Assembly (NCBI GenBank): GCA_902773135.1
Contig: CACYDP010000084.1
Location: forward strand, 1-64,000
Direction of reading: 5' to 3'
Source: an uncultured Ruminococcus sp.
Lineage (GTDB): Bacteria; Bacillota; Clostridia; Oscillospirales; Acutalibacteraceae
Length of the DNA stretch: 64,000 nucleotides
Shown: positions 26,170 through 34,678 of the stretch, piece after piece
How positions within the stretch are numbered: position 1 is the first letter of the stretch
How the letters are laid out: every line of letters begins with the position of its first letter
Program-made: the position numbers and the translations under genes
The notes under the pieces: generated by a model
Database searches by the model: none
What the model was told of the DNA's origin: nothing
Seen by the model: the letters and a program-made list of their open reading frames with translations, nothing else

Positions 26170-26868
26170 ATGGGCAGAGCAGAGGAATTTCTGGACAGTT
26201 ATCGTCTGCTGGAAGAAGAACTTTGTAAAAAATACAGTATTGAAGATAAAACAGCCGGCAGTCCGATTGTCAGATATATCAATGACAAAGAAGGCAGAGA
26301 ATATAAAGACAGACTGAATCTTTGCAGGGAAATACGGAATCTTTTATCACATCATTCCGAATTTGCAGGGGAACGTATCCTGGAGCCGTCCAATGCGATG
26401 ACGGAATTTCTGAAAAGCGTTACGGAACATATCAAACAGCCTCCGCTTGCCGTTCAGTATGCCACTCTTTATAACGAAATATTAAAAACCGGTTCTTCAC
26501 AAAAAGCAAAAACCGTGATGCGTAGAATGCAGCGGCAGGGATTTTCTCACGTACCTGTGATAGACAATGGTGAATTTACGGGAATTTTCAGTGTCGGTAC
26601 GGTGTTCTCTTATGCTTTGAATATGGGAATGTCGGATATTAATGATAATATGACAATAGGAGATTTTGCGGAGCTGCTGCCGCCGGATAAACACGAAACG
26701 GAACGTTTTATGTTTATGCCGGAAGATACAACGCTGTTTACAGTCAGAAGCGAATTTAATAAAAAGATCAAAAAAAGCAAACGTCTTGCGGCGATATTTA
26801 TTATGTCAAACGGTTCTTATGACGGACGTATTGTTGGTATGCTTACGCCGTGGGACGTGATAGGATAA
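26170..26868 (+). CDS. CBS-domain protein with N-terminal helical domain
   Basis: The 232-residue protein has GAGGAG before its ATG. Residues 1-95 are helical and charged, of unknown family. Residues from about 110 contain a CBS pair: MRRMQRQGFSHVPVIDNGEFTG is the first (positions about 117-138), and GRIVGMLTPWDVIG the end of the second. CBS pairs bind adenine nucleotides and regulate a partner or domain. It stands between the ABC-F gene and mnmA, 14 bases before the latter. The target is unknown. Confidence 0.75.
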   Translation: MGRAEEFLDSYRLLEEELCKKYSIEDKTAGSPIVRYINDKEGREYKDRLNLCREIRNLLSHHSEFAGERILEPSNAMTEFLKSVTEHIKQPPLAVQYATLYNEILKTGSSQKAKTVMRRMQRQGFSHVPVIDNGEFTGIFSVGTVFSYALNMGMSDINDNMTIGDFAELLPPDKHETERFMFMPEDTTLFTVRSEFNKKIKKSKRLAAIFIMSNGSYDGRIVGMLTPWDVIG

Positions 26869-26882
26869 AGAGGTGAAAAACA

Positions 26883-28004
26883 ATGAGCGAGAGAAAAAAA
26901 GTACTCGTGGCAATGAGCGGAGGTGTTGACAGTTCGGTGGCTGCTGTTCTTTTGATGAAAGATTACGATGTCATAGGAGCAACGCTGCGGCTGTTTACCA
27001 ATGAAGATATACAGCTTGACTGTAAAAAAAGCTGCTGTTCTCTTGATGACGTGGAGGATGCACGCTATGTGGCAAGTAAATTGGGATTTCATCATTATGT
27101 CTATAATTTCGGCGAGCGATTCAAAGAATGTGTGATCGATAAATTCAACAATTCCTATATCAATGGTCTTACTCCCAATCCTTGCATCGACTGCAATCGT
27201 TTTATTAAGTTTGATGCCCTGTTAAAACGTGCCGAACTGCTCGGACAGGATTATATTGCAACGGGGCATTACGTCAGACGGGGATATGATGAAAAAACAG
27301 GGCGGTATTTCTTGAAAAAAGGCAAAGACCCGTCAAAAGACCAAAGTTATGTTCTTTATGGAATGACACAGGAACAGCTTTCCAAAACATTGTTTCCCGT
27401 AGGCGAAATCACAAAGGAACGTACCAGAGAAATTGCAAGAGAATACGAACTTGTCAATGCTTCCAAACCTGACAGTCAGGATATATGTTTTGTGCCGGGC
27501 GGTGATTATGCGAGCTTTATCGAAAATTATACGGGAAAACAATTTCCGAAAGGCAGTTTCATTGATACAAACGGCAATATTCTCGGTGAACATAACGGTA
27601 TTATCCGCTATACCGTAGGGCAGCGTAAAGGACTTGGCATCGCTCTTGGAAAGCCTGCTTATGTGGTGTCAAAAGATATGGAACACAACACCGTTACACT
27701 TGGCTCCAATGAAGACCTGTTTACCGATACGGCGTATGCCAACGATGTCAACTGGCTTTCGATCGCTGAACCGAAAACACCCCTCAGAGTCAATGCCCGT
27801 GTGCGTTATAATCAGAAAGAACAGCCGGCAACGCTGTATCCGCTGCAAAACGGCAATATCAAAGTGGTCTTCGATCAGCCGCAGCGGGCGATCACCTGCG
27901 GTCAGGCACTGGTATGCTATGATGATGATCTGGTATTAGGGGGCGGAACGGTCATTGCTCCGATGCAGGCGGAAGACGATGCAAATGAAAGGAACGAAAA
28001 ATAA
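26883..28004 (+). CDS. mnmA: tRNA-specific 2-thiouridylase
   Basis: The 373-residue enzyme adds sulphur at U34 of tRNA-Lys, Glu and Gln. It has the PP-loop SGGVDSS (12-18), the catalytic Cys101 region NPCIDCN and the second catalytic Cys202 in [10 protein letters not shown], followed by the C-terminal beta-barrel. Its stop codon overlaps the queA start by one base (TAATGA), so these two anticodon-modification genes are coupled. Confidence 0.96.
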   Translation: MSERKKVLVAMSGGVDSSVAAVLLMKDYDVIGATLRLFTNEDIQLDCKKSCCSLDDVEDARYVASKLGFHHYVYNFGERFKECVIDKFNNSYINGLTPNPCIDCNRFIKFDALLKRAELLGQDYIATGHYVRRGYDEKTGRYFLKKGKDPSKDQSYVLYGMTQEQLSKTLFPVGEITKERTREIAREYELVNASKPDSQDICFVPGGDYASFIENYTGKQFPKGSFIDTNGNILGEHNGIIRYTVGQRKGLGIALGKPAYVVSKDMEHNTVTLGSNEDLFTDTAYANDVNWLSIAEPKTPLRVNARVRYNQKEQPATLYPLQNGNIKVVFDQPQRAITCGQALVCYDDDLVLGGGTVIAPMQAEDDANERNEK

Positions 28005-29029
28005 TGAAAACAAGTGATTTTTACTATGATCTTCCCGAAGAATTGATTGCACAGACACCGCTTGAACCTCGTGACAGTTCCAGACTTCTGGTAATGAACA
28101 GAGAAACCGGCGAAATTAAACATCAGCACTTTTATGACATCATTGACTATCTCAAAGAGGGAGATTGTCTGATACTGAATGATTCAAGAGTACTGCCTGC
28201 CAGAATCTACGGAACTAAAGATGAAACGGGAGCAAATGTGGAATTTCTGCTGTTAAGACATATTGAAGATAAATGTTGGGAAGCTCTGGCGAAACCAGGC
28301 AAAAAAGCAAAGATTGGTACACGCTTTTCATTCGGAAACGGTCTGATGACCTGCACTGTCACCGATGTTCTTGAGGATGGAAACAGAATATTGCAGTTTG
28401 AGTGTGACGGCAATTTTTATGAAGCACTTGATCAGCTCGGTCAGATGCCCCTGCCGCCGTATATACACGAAAAACTGAAAGACAAAGAACGTTATCAGAC
28501 CGTTTACAGCAGAGAATTAGGTTCGGCTGCGGCACCTACGGCAGGTTTGCATTTTACCGATGAACTGCTTCAAAAAGTGAAAGACAAGGGTGTCAAAATA
28601 GGTTTTGTAACGCTCCATGTCGGACTGGGAACATTTCGTCCCGTCAAAGTGGATGATGTCACTAAACATCATATGCATTCCGAGCATTATGAAATTCCTC
28701 AGAAAACTGTTGATTTGATTAATGAAACAAAGAAAAACGGCGGTCGTGTCATTTCAGTAGGTACCACAAGCTGCCGTACACTGGAAACAGCGGCACAAAA
28801 AGATGGTCATATCAGAGCGAGTGAGGGCTGGACGGATATATTTATTTATCCCGGTTTTAAATTTAAAGTGCTCGACGGACTTATCACGAATTTTCATCTT
28901 CCCGAAAGCACACTGATAATGCTGGTTTCGGCTTTTGCAGGCTATGACAATGTTATGAATGCCTATAAAATTGCCGTTCAGAAAAAATACAGATTTTTTA
29001 GTTTCGGTGATGCTATGATAATTCTATAA
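28004..29029 (+). CDS. queA: S-adenosylmethionine:tRNA ribosyltransferase-isomerase
   Basis: The 341-residue protein has the family blocks [35 protein letters not shown] and [11 protein letters not shown]. It makes epoxyqueuosine on tRNA by transferring ribose from SAM to preQ1. Other queuosine genes are not in the window. It overlaps mnmA by one base. Confidence 0.96.
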   Translation: MKTSDFYYDLPEELIAQTPLEPRDSSRLLVMNRETGEIKHQHFYDIIDYLKEGDCLILNDSRVLPARIYGTKDETGANVEFLLLRHIEDKCWEALAKPGKKAKIGTRFSFGNGLMTCTVTDVLEDGNRILQFECDGNFYEALDQLGQMPLPPYIHEKLKDKERYQTVYSRELGSAAAPTAGLHFTDELLQKVKDKGVKIGFVTLHVGLGTFRPVKVDDVTKHHMHSEHYEIPQKTVDLINETKKNGGRVISVGTTSCRTLETAAQKDGHIRASEGWTDIFIYPGFKFKVLDGLITNFHLPESTLIMLVSAFAGYDNVMNAYKIAVQKKYRFFSFGDAMIIL

Positions 29030-29056
29030 AATATCTATTATATTAATACAAATATA

Positions 29057-29085
29057 TTGACAATTGCAGCGGATTTGCGTATAAC
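29057..29085 (+). promoter_or_regulatory. Promoter of the antitoxin gene
   Basis: TTGACA and TATAAC are 17 bases apart; transcription should start near 29092, 25 bases before the antitoxin ATG. Confidence 0.65.
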
Positions 29086-29116
29086 GATCTCAGAAATAAA
29101 AAAGGGGGATCAGATT

Positions 29117-29389
29117 ATGGCAATGACAAATGTTAATATCAGAATGGATGAGGCTACAAAAATCGCTTTCGATAAGTTTTGTGAGGAGATAGGTTTATCA
29201 GTAAGTGCAGCCTTCAACATTTTTGCAAGAACAGTCGTAAGAGAACAAAGGATACCATTTGAACTTACGACAGAGGTTCCGAATGATGTCACAAAAAGAG
29301 CCATAGAAAATGTAAGAAATGGAGTAGGACTCAGCAGAGGATTTAATTCGGTTTCAGAGCTGATGGAGGATTTGTATGCTGACGATTAA
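29117..29389 (+). CDS. RelB/DinJ-family antitoxin
   Basis: I use the ATG at 29117 after AAAGGGGG, because the promoter lies inside the longer frame. The 90-residue product begins with a ribbon-helix-helix motif (NVNIRMDEATKIAFDKFCEE, then LGLSVSAAFN-like turn) and continues into an acidic toxin-binding tail ending LMEDLYADD, as in DinJ. Such proteins bind operator DNA and neutralise a YafQ/RelE RNase. The partner gene next to it is truncated. Confidence 0.88.
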   Translation: MAMTNVNIRMDEATKIAFDKFCEEIGLSVSAAFNIFARTVVREQRIPFELTTEVPNDVTKRAIENVRNGVGLSRGFNSVSELMEDLYADD

Positions 29390-29507
29390 GTATGAAACTA
29401 ACTTCAAAAAAGATTTCAAACGTATCCTGAAACGAGGTTACAACATTTCATTGATGGATATACATTCTTGCCATATCGGGTTCATCGTCACCCTGTACCA
29501 TACATAA
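29376..29507 (+). pseudogene. Truncated YafQ/RelE-type toxin gene
   Basis: An ATG at 29376, 14 bases inside the antitoxin gene and with GGAGG upstream, opens MLTIKYETNFKKDFKRILKR and GYNISL, which is the N-terminus of YafQ-type toxins of about 90 residues. Homology stops at about residue 26; the next 17 codons come from antisense of the GNAT gene, then TAA at 29505. All catalytic residues of the toxin, which lie in the C-terminal half, are missing. A deletion joining toxin and GNAT DNA is the simplest explanation. Confidence 0.75.
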
Positions 29508-29894
29508 AAATTTCCAGCCGTATCTTTCATAAAATGAAGTATGGTCGGTCAACAGATAAAGTGTGTCGATACCGTATTTCTTCATATCTTCACAGACAAA
29601 ATGGAGAAGTTTGCCTGCAATTCCCTGACAGCGATGATCTTCCTCCACGTAAACGGCACAGACATTCGGCGTTAAATCCTTGCGATTATGAAAATCATTT
29701 TTTATTACACCAAGTCCGCCGATCATTTTGCTGTCCTCCACAGCGACATACCACTGGGGAACACCTGATTGATTTTTCAGACATTCGTCCATACTTTCCA
29801 GATAGGCTTCCAGCGGAATGCCCCATTTTTCGTGAAACCATTGTGCCATTTCATTTTTTGTTTCGGGATTGTCGATCAGTCTTTTAATTTCCAT
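29448..29894 (-). CDS. GNAT-family N-acetyltransferase
   Basis: I start at the ATG read from 29894, where GAAAGGATT precedes by a good distance, giving 148 residues (MEIKRLIDNPETK). The GNAT core is clear: VCAVYVEEDHRCQGIAGKLL carries the acetyl-CoA pyrophosphate loop (R/QxxGxA), followed by DTLYLLTDHTSFYERYGW. It should acetylate a small molecule or protein amine; the substrate is unknown. Its 3' end runs into the broken toxin gene on the other strand. Confidence 0.88.
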   Translation of the reverse strand: MEIKRLIDNPETKNEMAQWFHEKWGIPLEAYLESMDECLKNQSGVPQWYVAVEDSKMIGGLGVIKNDFHNRKDLTPNVCAVYVEEDHRCQGIAGKLLHFVCEDMKKYGIDTLYLLTDHTSFYERYGWKFLCMVQGDDEPDMARMYIHQ

Positions 29895-29978
29895 AGGTGT
29901 TAATCCTTTCGTTTGATATTTTATCTGAGTCCTATTATAGCGTATTTGTTTTGACAGGTAAACCTCAAAAACAATTAT

Positions 29979-30014
29979 AAAAAACAACAAGCCGACAAAT
30001 TAAAATGCCGGCTT
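29979..30014 (-). terminator. Terminator after the CD3324-like gene
   Basis: AAGCCG (29989-29994) pairs with CGGCTT (30009-30014); on the minus strand the stem is followed by GTTGTTTTTT. It directly follows the stop codon at 30016-30018. Confidence 0.65.
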
Positions 30015-30015
30015 G

Positions 30016-30288
30016 CTATTTTTTTTTGCACTGTAAAATGATTCTCTGAATGCTTTTGTCAGACAGACAATAGTGATCGGCGAGTTCCGGTATTGTCTTG
30101 CCGGAAACATAGTCAGCAAAAATACAGGAATTTCTTTCTTCGAGTTCCTTTTTGATACCCGATCTCGACCCCCAGTCAGAACGGCAGTCGGATTTTTTTG
30201 GAATATAGATATTTTCACCGTCCACATATTGCTGAATCATTTCAATAATATTTTTAGGCAGAACATCTTCTGCTCTAAGATAGCTCAT
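30016..30288 (-). CDS. Small helix-turn-helix protein, CD3324-like
   Basis: The 90-residue protein is read from an ATG with AGGAGG upstream. Its N-terminal half (MSYLRAEDVLPKNIIEMIQQY, then GENIYIPKK) is characteristic of a widespread clostridial family (CD3324 group). The C-terminal half holds a helix-turn-helix (about residues 62-86: TIPELADHYCLSDKSIQRII). It is likely a DNA-binding regulator; its targets are unknown. A promoter and a micro-ORF lie upstream on the same strand. Confidence 0.8.
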   Translation of the reverse strand: MSYLRAEDVLPKNIIEMIQQYVDGENIYIPKKSDCRSDWGSRSGIKKELEERNSCIFADYVSGKTIPELADHYCLSDKSIQRIILQCKKK

Positions 30289-30377
30289 TGTTGCCTCCTA
30301 AAATCAATAAAATCTCAGGTCAAGCAATGGCTATAACAATATTAGATTTGATTTACATTTATTGAAACAGCCAAAGC

Positions 30378-30404
30378 TTATTTGGCAATAACATATCTTT
30401 TCAC
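30378..30404 (-). CDS. Possible micro-ORF (8 codons) in the leader of the CD3324-like gene
   Basis: A GTG at 30402-30404 (minus strand), seven bases after a very strong AAGGAGGG, opens MKRYVIAK followed by TAA. It lies about 40 bases after a good promoter. It may be a leader peptide; it may also be chance. It is too short for homology. Confidence 0.3.
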   Translation of the reverse strand: MKRYVIAK

Positions 30405-30451
30405 AAAGCAGCCCTCCTTGATATCATATTTTGCATTCATCAAGCAAATAT

Positions 30452-30480
30452 AGTATATCATTTGAAACCTATACCGTCAA
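30452..30480 (-). promoter_or_regulatory. Promoter towards the CD3324-like gene
   Basis: On the minus strand, TTGACG (30475-30480) and TATACT (30452-30457) are exactly 17 bases apart. It leaves a leader of about 150 bases before the gene at 30288. Confidence 0.6.
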
Positions 30481-30556
30481 TGACAATCGTTCATAAATCA
30501 GCGGTGATTTTTATAAAAGACAACAATTTTTATCCAACTAAGCGGCTCATTCACAT

Positions 30557-30585
30557 TTGACCTTGTATGCAGTTTGTAATATAAT
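30557..30585 (+). promoter_or_regulatory. Promoter of the EamA transporter gene
   Basis: TTGACC and TATAAT are 17 bases apart. Transcription should start near 30592 and run through repeat copy 2 before the start codon at 30678. The remaining gap between this and the divergent promoter at 30452 shows no gene. Confidence 0.65.
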
Positions 30586-30604
30586 AAAAAGGCAAAAAGT
30601 TTTA

Positions 30605-30649
30605 AGAGCCTGTTTCCTATCTATGCCGTAGGGTGCGAAGATGTGAAAC
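30605..30649 (+). repeat. Dispersed hairpin repeat, copy 2 (right end degenerate)
   Basis: It has AGAGCCTGTTTC, TATCTATGCCG, GGTGCGAAGATGTGAAAC in the order of the other copies, but the right end CAGGCTCT is replaced by GAATTCTG. It lies in the 5' untranslated region of the EamA gene. Confidence 0.7.
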
Positions 30650-30677
30650 GAATTCTGAAATAAGTGAGGGATGGAAA

Positions 30678-31571
30678 TTGAGTAAAAAAAATAAAGCGAT
30701 CATCTATATCATTTTATCGGCGTTTTGTTTTGCTTTTATGAATTTGTTTGTCAGACTGTCGGGAGATATACCGTCTGTGCAGAAAAGTTTTTTCCGGAAT
30801 TTTGTGGCAGTATTTTTTGCATTGGGGGTAATGCTGAAAAACAAAAACAGTTTCAAATGGAAAAAAGGAAATTTCAAATATCTTCTGCTCCGTTCGGCAA
30901 CAGGAACGCTCGGGATATTATGCAATTTTTATGCGATAGATCATATACCGCTTGCCGATGCTTCCATACTGAATAAGATGTCACCGTTTTTTGTGATTAT
31001 CTTTTCATTCTTTTTATTAAAGGAGAAATTAACGTTTTTGCAGGGCTCTGCGGTATTTCTTGCATTTGTCGGAACGATGTTTATTATCAAACCGTCCTTT
31101 CAGAATGTGGAACTGATTCCATCGGCAATAGGACTGTGCGGCGGATTGTGTGCAGGATTTGCTTATTCGATGGTGCGTGTCCTCGGCACAAAAAAGGAAA
31201 ACGGTTCTTTGATTGTATTGTTTTTCTCTGTTTTTTCGTGTGTGGTCACGCTGCCGTATATGCTGTTCGATTTTCACCCGATGGAATGGTGGCAGATACT
31301 GATGCTGATCGGTGCAGGACTTTCGGCATCGGGCGGTCAGTTCGGTATTACAGCAGCCTACTGCAATGCACCTGCCCGTGAAATATCGGTATATGATTAT
31401 TCACAGATTATATTTGCTACACTGCTGGGTTTTGCCTTTCTGGGAGAAATCCCCGATATATACAGCTTTATTGGGTATATTATCATCATTTCTATGGCAC
31501 TTTTGATGTTTCTGTACAACAATGATAAATGGATTTTTAAAAACCGGAAAAAGAAGCAGGAACACCTTTAA
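30678..31571 (+). CDS. EamA/DMT-family transporter
   Basis: I start at the TTG at 30678 after GAGGG; earlier in-frame starts lie inside the repeat. The 297-residue protein has ten hydrophobic segments and two EamA repeats, with LRSATGTLGILCNFYAIDH in the first (about residues 72-90). Members export metabolites or amino acids or act as permeases; the substrate is unknown. It ends with a basic cytosolic tail. It converges with the Smr gene. Confidence 0.88.
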   Translation: MSKKNKAIIYIILSAFCFAFMNLFVRLSGDIPSVQKSFFRNFVAVFFALGVMLKNKNSFKWKKGNFKYLLLRSATGTLGILCNFYAIDHIPLADASILNKMSPFFVIIFSFFLLKEKLTFLQGSAVFLAFVGTMFIIKPSFQNVELIPSAIGLCGGLCAGFAYSMVRVLGTKKENGSLIVLFFSVFSCVVTLPYMLFDFHPMEWWQILMLIGAGLSASGGQFGITAAYCNAPAREISVYDYSQIIFATLLGFAFLGEIPDIYSFIGYIIIISMALLMFLYNNDKWIFKNRKKKQEHL

Positions 31572-31598
31572 AAAAATATTTCTATCGCAACGGCTTTG

Positions 31599-31838
31599 TC
31601 ATGGCTCGGTTTTGATCAGAAATATGGTAGAACCGTGATTCAGACCAATAATTTTTCGTTCGATTTTGGGATGTTTAAAATTTCTGACGGTACTTTGCAG
31701 TGCCGTACCTCCCCGATAACCGTGTATCACATTGATTTCACGTATGTTTTTGGGGAGTTTTTTCATTGTATCCGTCAATAATTTTCTGGCACTTTCGCTT
31801 GTATGACCGTGCAGGTCAATTTCAATGGCATAGGGCAT
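31599..31838 (-). CDS. Small stand-alone Smr-domain protein
   Basis: The ATG read from 31838 is nine bases after AAAGGAG; an ATG three codons earlier touches that site. The 79-residue product is almost only a Smr domain: DLHGHT near the start, VIHGYRGGTAL in the middle and LNHGSTIFL near the end. The domain, named after MutS2, binds or nicks DNA or cleaves RNA at stalled ribosomes. The role of the stand-alone form is not known. Confidence 0.88.
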   Translation of the reverse strand: MPYAIEIDLHGHTSESARKLLTDTMKKLPKNIREINVIHGYRGGTALQSTVRNFKHPKIERKIIGLNHGSTIFLIKTEP

Positions 31839-31976
31839 TGTTTTCATCTCCTTTGGCGTTTGTTGATGAGATCATTGTAGCATATACGGCGGAAAAAATA
31901 AATTGCATATTTACTTTTTTGTTTTAATGTGTTAAAATTTTAATACAATAAATTCAGTATACGGAGGAATGATCTG

Positions 31977-32285
31977 ATGAATCCGAAAATTAAAAATTCC
32001 AATACGGAAACACTTTTCAAAGCAATTTTAACACTGAAAAGTGTAGATGAATGTTATGCATTTTTTGACGATTTGTGCACCGTACCGGAAATCAAAGCGA
32101 TGGCGCAAAGATATATTGTCGCAAAAATGCTGAACGAGGGCGAAATTTATAATGAGATTGTTCTTCAAACGGGAGCAAGCACAGCAACCATCAGCCGTGT
32201 GAATCGTTCATTGAATTACGGCAGTGACGGTTATGTTATGACATTTCATCGACTGAAAGAAAACGAAGAGGAGGAGAATGCTTGA
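31977..32285 (+). CDS. yerC: TrpR-like regulator, YerC/YecD family
   Basis: The 102-residue protein has the TrpR-like helix-turn-helix with AQRYIVAKMLNEGEIYNEIV and TGASTATISRVNRSL (positions about 42-77). Family members are DNA-binding proteins of unknown regulon in Firmicutes. A weak promoter (TTTACT-17-TAAAAT, 31910-31938) and GGAGG precede it. It overlaps the methyltransferase start by four bases. Confidence 0.9.
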   Translation: MNPKIKNSNTETLFKAILTLKSVDECYAFFDDLCTVPEIKAMAQRYIVAKMLNEGEIYNEIVLQTGASTATISRVNRSLNYGSDGYVMTFHRLKENEEEENA

Positions 32286-33025
32286 GTTCATACTCGTATT
32301 TTGCGGATTTTTACGACAGCCTCACGGATAATGTGGAATATGATAAAAAAGCTGATTACATTACCGAAATAATGAAACGTCATCATCACGAATTCGGTCT
32401 TACCCTTGACCTTGCCTGCGGAACGGGCAGTCTGGCTGTTGAATTATATAAAAGAGGTGTCGATATATTTGGTGCAGATGCATCGGCGGATATGCTGACA
32501 GCAGCACAGCAAAAAACAGCCGAACAGGGTTTTCAGATAATGTTTCTGCATCAGAAAATGCAGCACCTCCATCTTTTCGGAACCATTGACACCTGTTTGT
32601 GTACGCTTGACAGTATCAATCACCTTCCGTCGAAGAATGATGTCTGCAAAACTTTTGAATCGGTGTACCGGTACCTGAATGACGGTGGATTGTTTGTCTT
32701 TGATGCCAATACAGTGTATAAACATCAATATGTGCTTGGCGACAATTGCTATATATATGATAAAAAAGATGTTTTCTGTGCATGGCAGAATAATTTTAAT
32801 GCGAGAAACAATAAAGTCATTATCACCCTTGACTTTTTTGTTCCGAGAGGTACAATATATGAAAGATACTCCGAGCAGTTTTCGGAGCGTGCCTACACAC
32901 GGGAAGAAATGACGGAAATGCTGACAAGCTCCGGATTGTGTATTGAAGCCGTGTATGACGATATGAGTTTTGAAAGTCCTAAAGCGGATTCTCAAAGAGA
33001 AATTTATGTGACAAGGAAGAATTAA
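32282..33025 (+). CDS. Class I SAM-dependent methyltransferase
   Basis: It starts at a TTG overlapping the yerC stop, with GAGGAGGAG upstream, and has 247 residues. Motif I is LDLACGTGSLA (about 42-52), followed by GADASADML and CLDSINHLP-type blocks. The fold is that of small-molecule methyltransferases; the substrate is unknown. It lies in an operon with yerC and hslO. Confidence 0.88.
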   Translation: MSSYSYFADFYDSLTDNVEYDKKADYITEIMKRHHHEFGLTLDLACGTGSLAVELYKRGVDIFGADASADMLTAAQQKTAEQGFQIMFLHQKMQHLHLFGTIDTCLCTLDSINHLPSKNDVCKTFESVYRYLNDGGLFVFDANTVYKHQYVLGDNCYIYDKKDVFCAWQNNFNARNNKVIITLDFFVPRGTIYERYSEQFSERAYTREEMTEMLTSSGLCIEAVYDDMSFESPKADSQREIYVTRKN

Positions 33026-33027
33026 TT

Positions 33028-33969
33028 ATGAATGAAGATAAAATCATAAGATGTATTACATCAGACGGTGCAGTGATGGCTGCGGCAGTCGATACGTCCA
33101 ATCTGGTATATACCGCCTCAAAAGTGCATCTGACTTCCGCTGTTGGTTCAGCTGCTTTGGGCAGACTTCTCACGGCAGCCTCCATTATGGGTGCTCAGCT
33201 GAAACAGGATAATGCCAGCATCACGCTGAGAATCAACGGCAATCAAAGCGAAACAGGGGCGATTATCGCCGTGTCGGACAGTAGAGGAAATGTACGGGGA
33301 TACTTGCAGAACCCCGACTGCCCGACCGAATATTATGAAAACGGCAAAATCAATGTAGCAAAGGCTGTTGGCAAAACCGGTGTGCTGAATGTAATGAAGG
33401 ATTACGGCACGGGAGAACCTTATATTGGTATGGTAGAACTTGTGTCGGGAGAAATTGCCGAAGATATTACCAATTATTATGCCTCAAGCGAACAGATACC
33501 GACTGTTTGTGCATTGGGTGTGCTTCTTGATAAGAGAAATCACGAGGTGCTGTTAGCGGGAGGACTGCTGATACAGCTTCTGCCGGGAGCAGATGAAACA
33601 ACGATCGATAAAATCGAAGAAAATGTCAGCAAACTGGAACCTATGACGACAATGCTTGCCAAAGGAATGTCTATCCGGGAAATATGTGAAAAGGCACTTG
33701 ATGGATTTCAAGTGGAAGTACTTGATGAGATGCCTATACATTATGCCTGCACTTGCAGCAGGGAAAAAGTAATCAATGCATTTATCACTTTGCCGGAAGA
33801 CGAGATACGTTCTATGGCAGATGAAAAAGGCTATGCCGAAGCTCTTTGTCATTTTTGTAAAAAACGTTACAGATTCTCCAAATTACAGTTGGAACAAATT
33901 ATCAAAGAAAGAAAAAATAATAAGACGGATACCGCACAGGACAAAACAAATGAAACAGCAGAGGTTTGA
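33028..33969 (+). CDS. hslO: Redox-regulated chaperone Hsp33
   Basis: The 313-residue protein has the Hsp33 core and the C-terminal zinc switch C241-x-C243 ... C274-x-x-C277. Reduced protein holds zinc and is inactive; oxidation by peroxide or bleach plus heat unfolds this region and activates holdase function. It starts two bases after the methyltransferase stop and is followed at once by the kinase-like gene. Confidence 0.96.
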   Translation: MNEDKIIRCITSDGAVMAAAVDTSNLVYTASKVHLTSAVGSAALGRLLTAASIMGAQLKQDNASITLRINGNQSETGAIIAVSDSRGNVRGYLQNPDCPTEYYENGKINVAKAVGKTGVLNVMKDYGTGEPYIGMVELVSGEIAEDITNYYASSEQIPTVCALGVLLDKRNHEVLLAGGLLIQLLPGADETTIDKIEENVSKLEPMTTMLAKGMSIREICEKALDGFQVEVLDEMPIHYACTCSREKVINAFITLPEDEIRSMADEKGYAEALCHFCKKRYRFSKLQLEQIIKERKNNKTDTAQDKTNETAEV

Positions 33970-33970
33970 T

Positions 33971-34564
33971 ATGAGAAATACTGTCATTACAATCGCCAGA
34001 GCTTACGGCAGCGGCGGAAGAACCATCGGAAAAATATTGGCAAAAGAAATGAAGATACCGTACTATGACCGGAATCTGATCTATATGGCATCGGAACAAA
34101 GCGGTATCAATGTGGAGATGTTTTCCGAACAGGACGAACATATCCATAAAAATACGGACATCATACCGTCTGAAAAAAACAGATATGTGTCTAATGACAA
34201 TATTTTTGAATATCAGTCAAAAATCATATTCGATGTTTCCAATCGGTCAGATTGCATTATTGTCGGCAGATGTGCTAATCATCTTTTGCAGAACAGTAAG
34301 CACAGAGTGCTAAGGATTTTTATCTATGCACCCGATGATGTATGTATTGAAACGATTATGAAAAAGTTTTCCGTATCAAGACGGGAAGCCGAAAAAACGT
34401 TCAGACAGATCAACAAGCACAGAAAAGAATATTTCAGGTATCACACGGGCAGGGAATGGGACAGTGCCGAAAATTATGATATGTGTTTTGATACTTCGAA
34501 ATATACCTATGAACAGGTCGTTTCTCTGATTAAAAACTATGCGGAGATTTTTAGCAAAGTATAA
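33971..34564 (+). CDS. Cytidylate-kinase-like protein
   Basis: The ATG at 33971 has AGAGG upstream and gives 197 residues. It begins ITIARAYGSGGRTIGKILA, a P-loop variant of the cytidylate kinase-like family (Cmk-like, Pfam cytidylate_kin2), and has IIVGRCANHLL and the YDRNLIY block. This family is found beside or instead of true cytidylate kinase; its substrate is uncertain. It starts one base after hslO. Confidence 0.85.
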   Translation: MRNTVITIARAYGSGGRTIGKILAKEMKIPYYDRNLIYMASEQSGINVEMFSEQDEHIHKNTDIIPSEKNRYVSNDNIFEYQSKIIFDVSNRSDCIIVGRCANHLLQNSKHRVLRIFIYAPDDVCIETIMKKFSVSRREAEKTFRQINKHRKEYFRYHTGREWDSAENYDMCFDTSKYTYEQVVSLIKNYAEIFSKV

Positions 34565-34586
34565 TCTTCTGCATTTTTTAAAAGGA

Positions 34587-34615
34587 TTGACATTGCAGTC
34601 ATAAAAACTTATAAT
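34587..34615 (+). promoter_or_regulatory. ilvD: Consensus promoter of ilvD with overlapping palindrome
   Basis: TTGACA and TATAAT are exactly 17 bases apart, a perfect sigma-A consensus. The 12-base palindrome TATCAATTGATA (34624-34635) covers the likely start of transcription and could be an operator. Confidence 0.75.
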
Positions 34616-34678
34616 GTTAAGTATATCAATTGATAAAAATTCAATGTTTTATTTTTATAAAAAAGGCAGGTAATTATT

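Noticed and set aside
29057..29116. Upstream extension of the antitoxin reading frame
   Set aside because: The -35 and -10 elements lie inside it, so it would not be transcribed.
30633..30677. Earlier GTG start for the EamA transporter
   Set aside because: It lies inside the repeat and has no ribosome binding site; the TTG at 30678 has GAGGG and better membrane topology.
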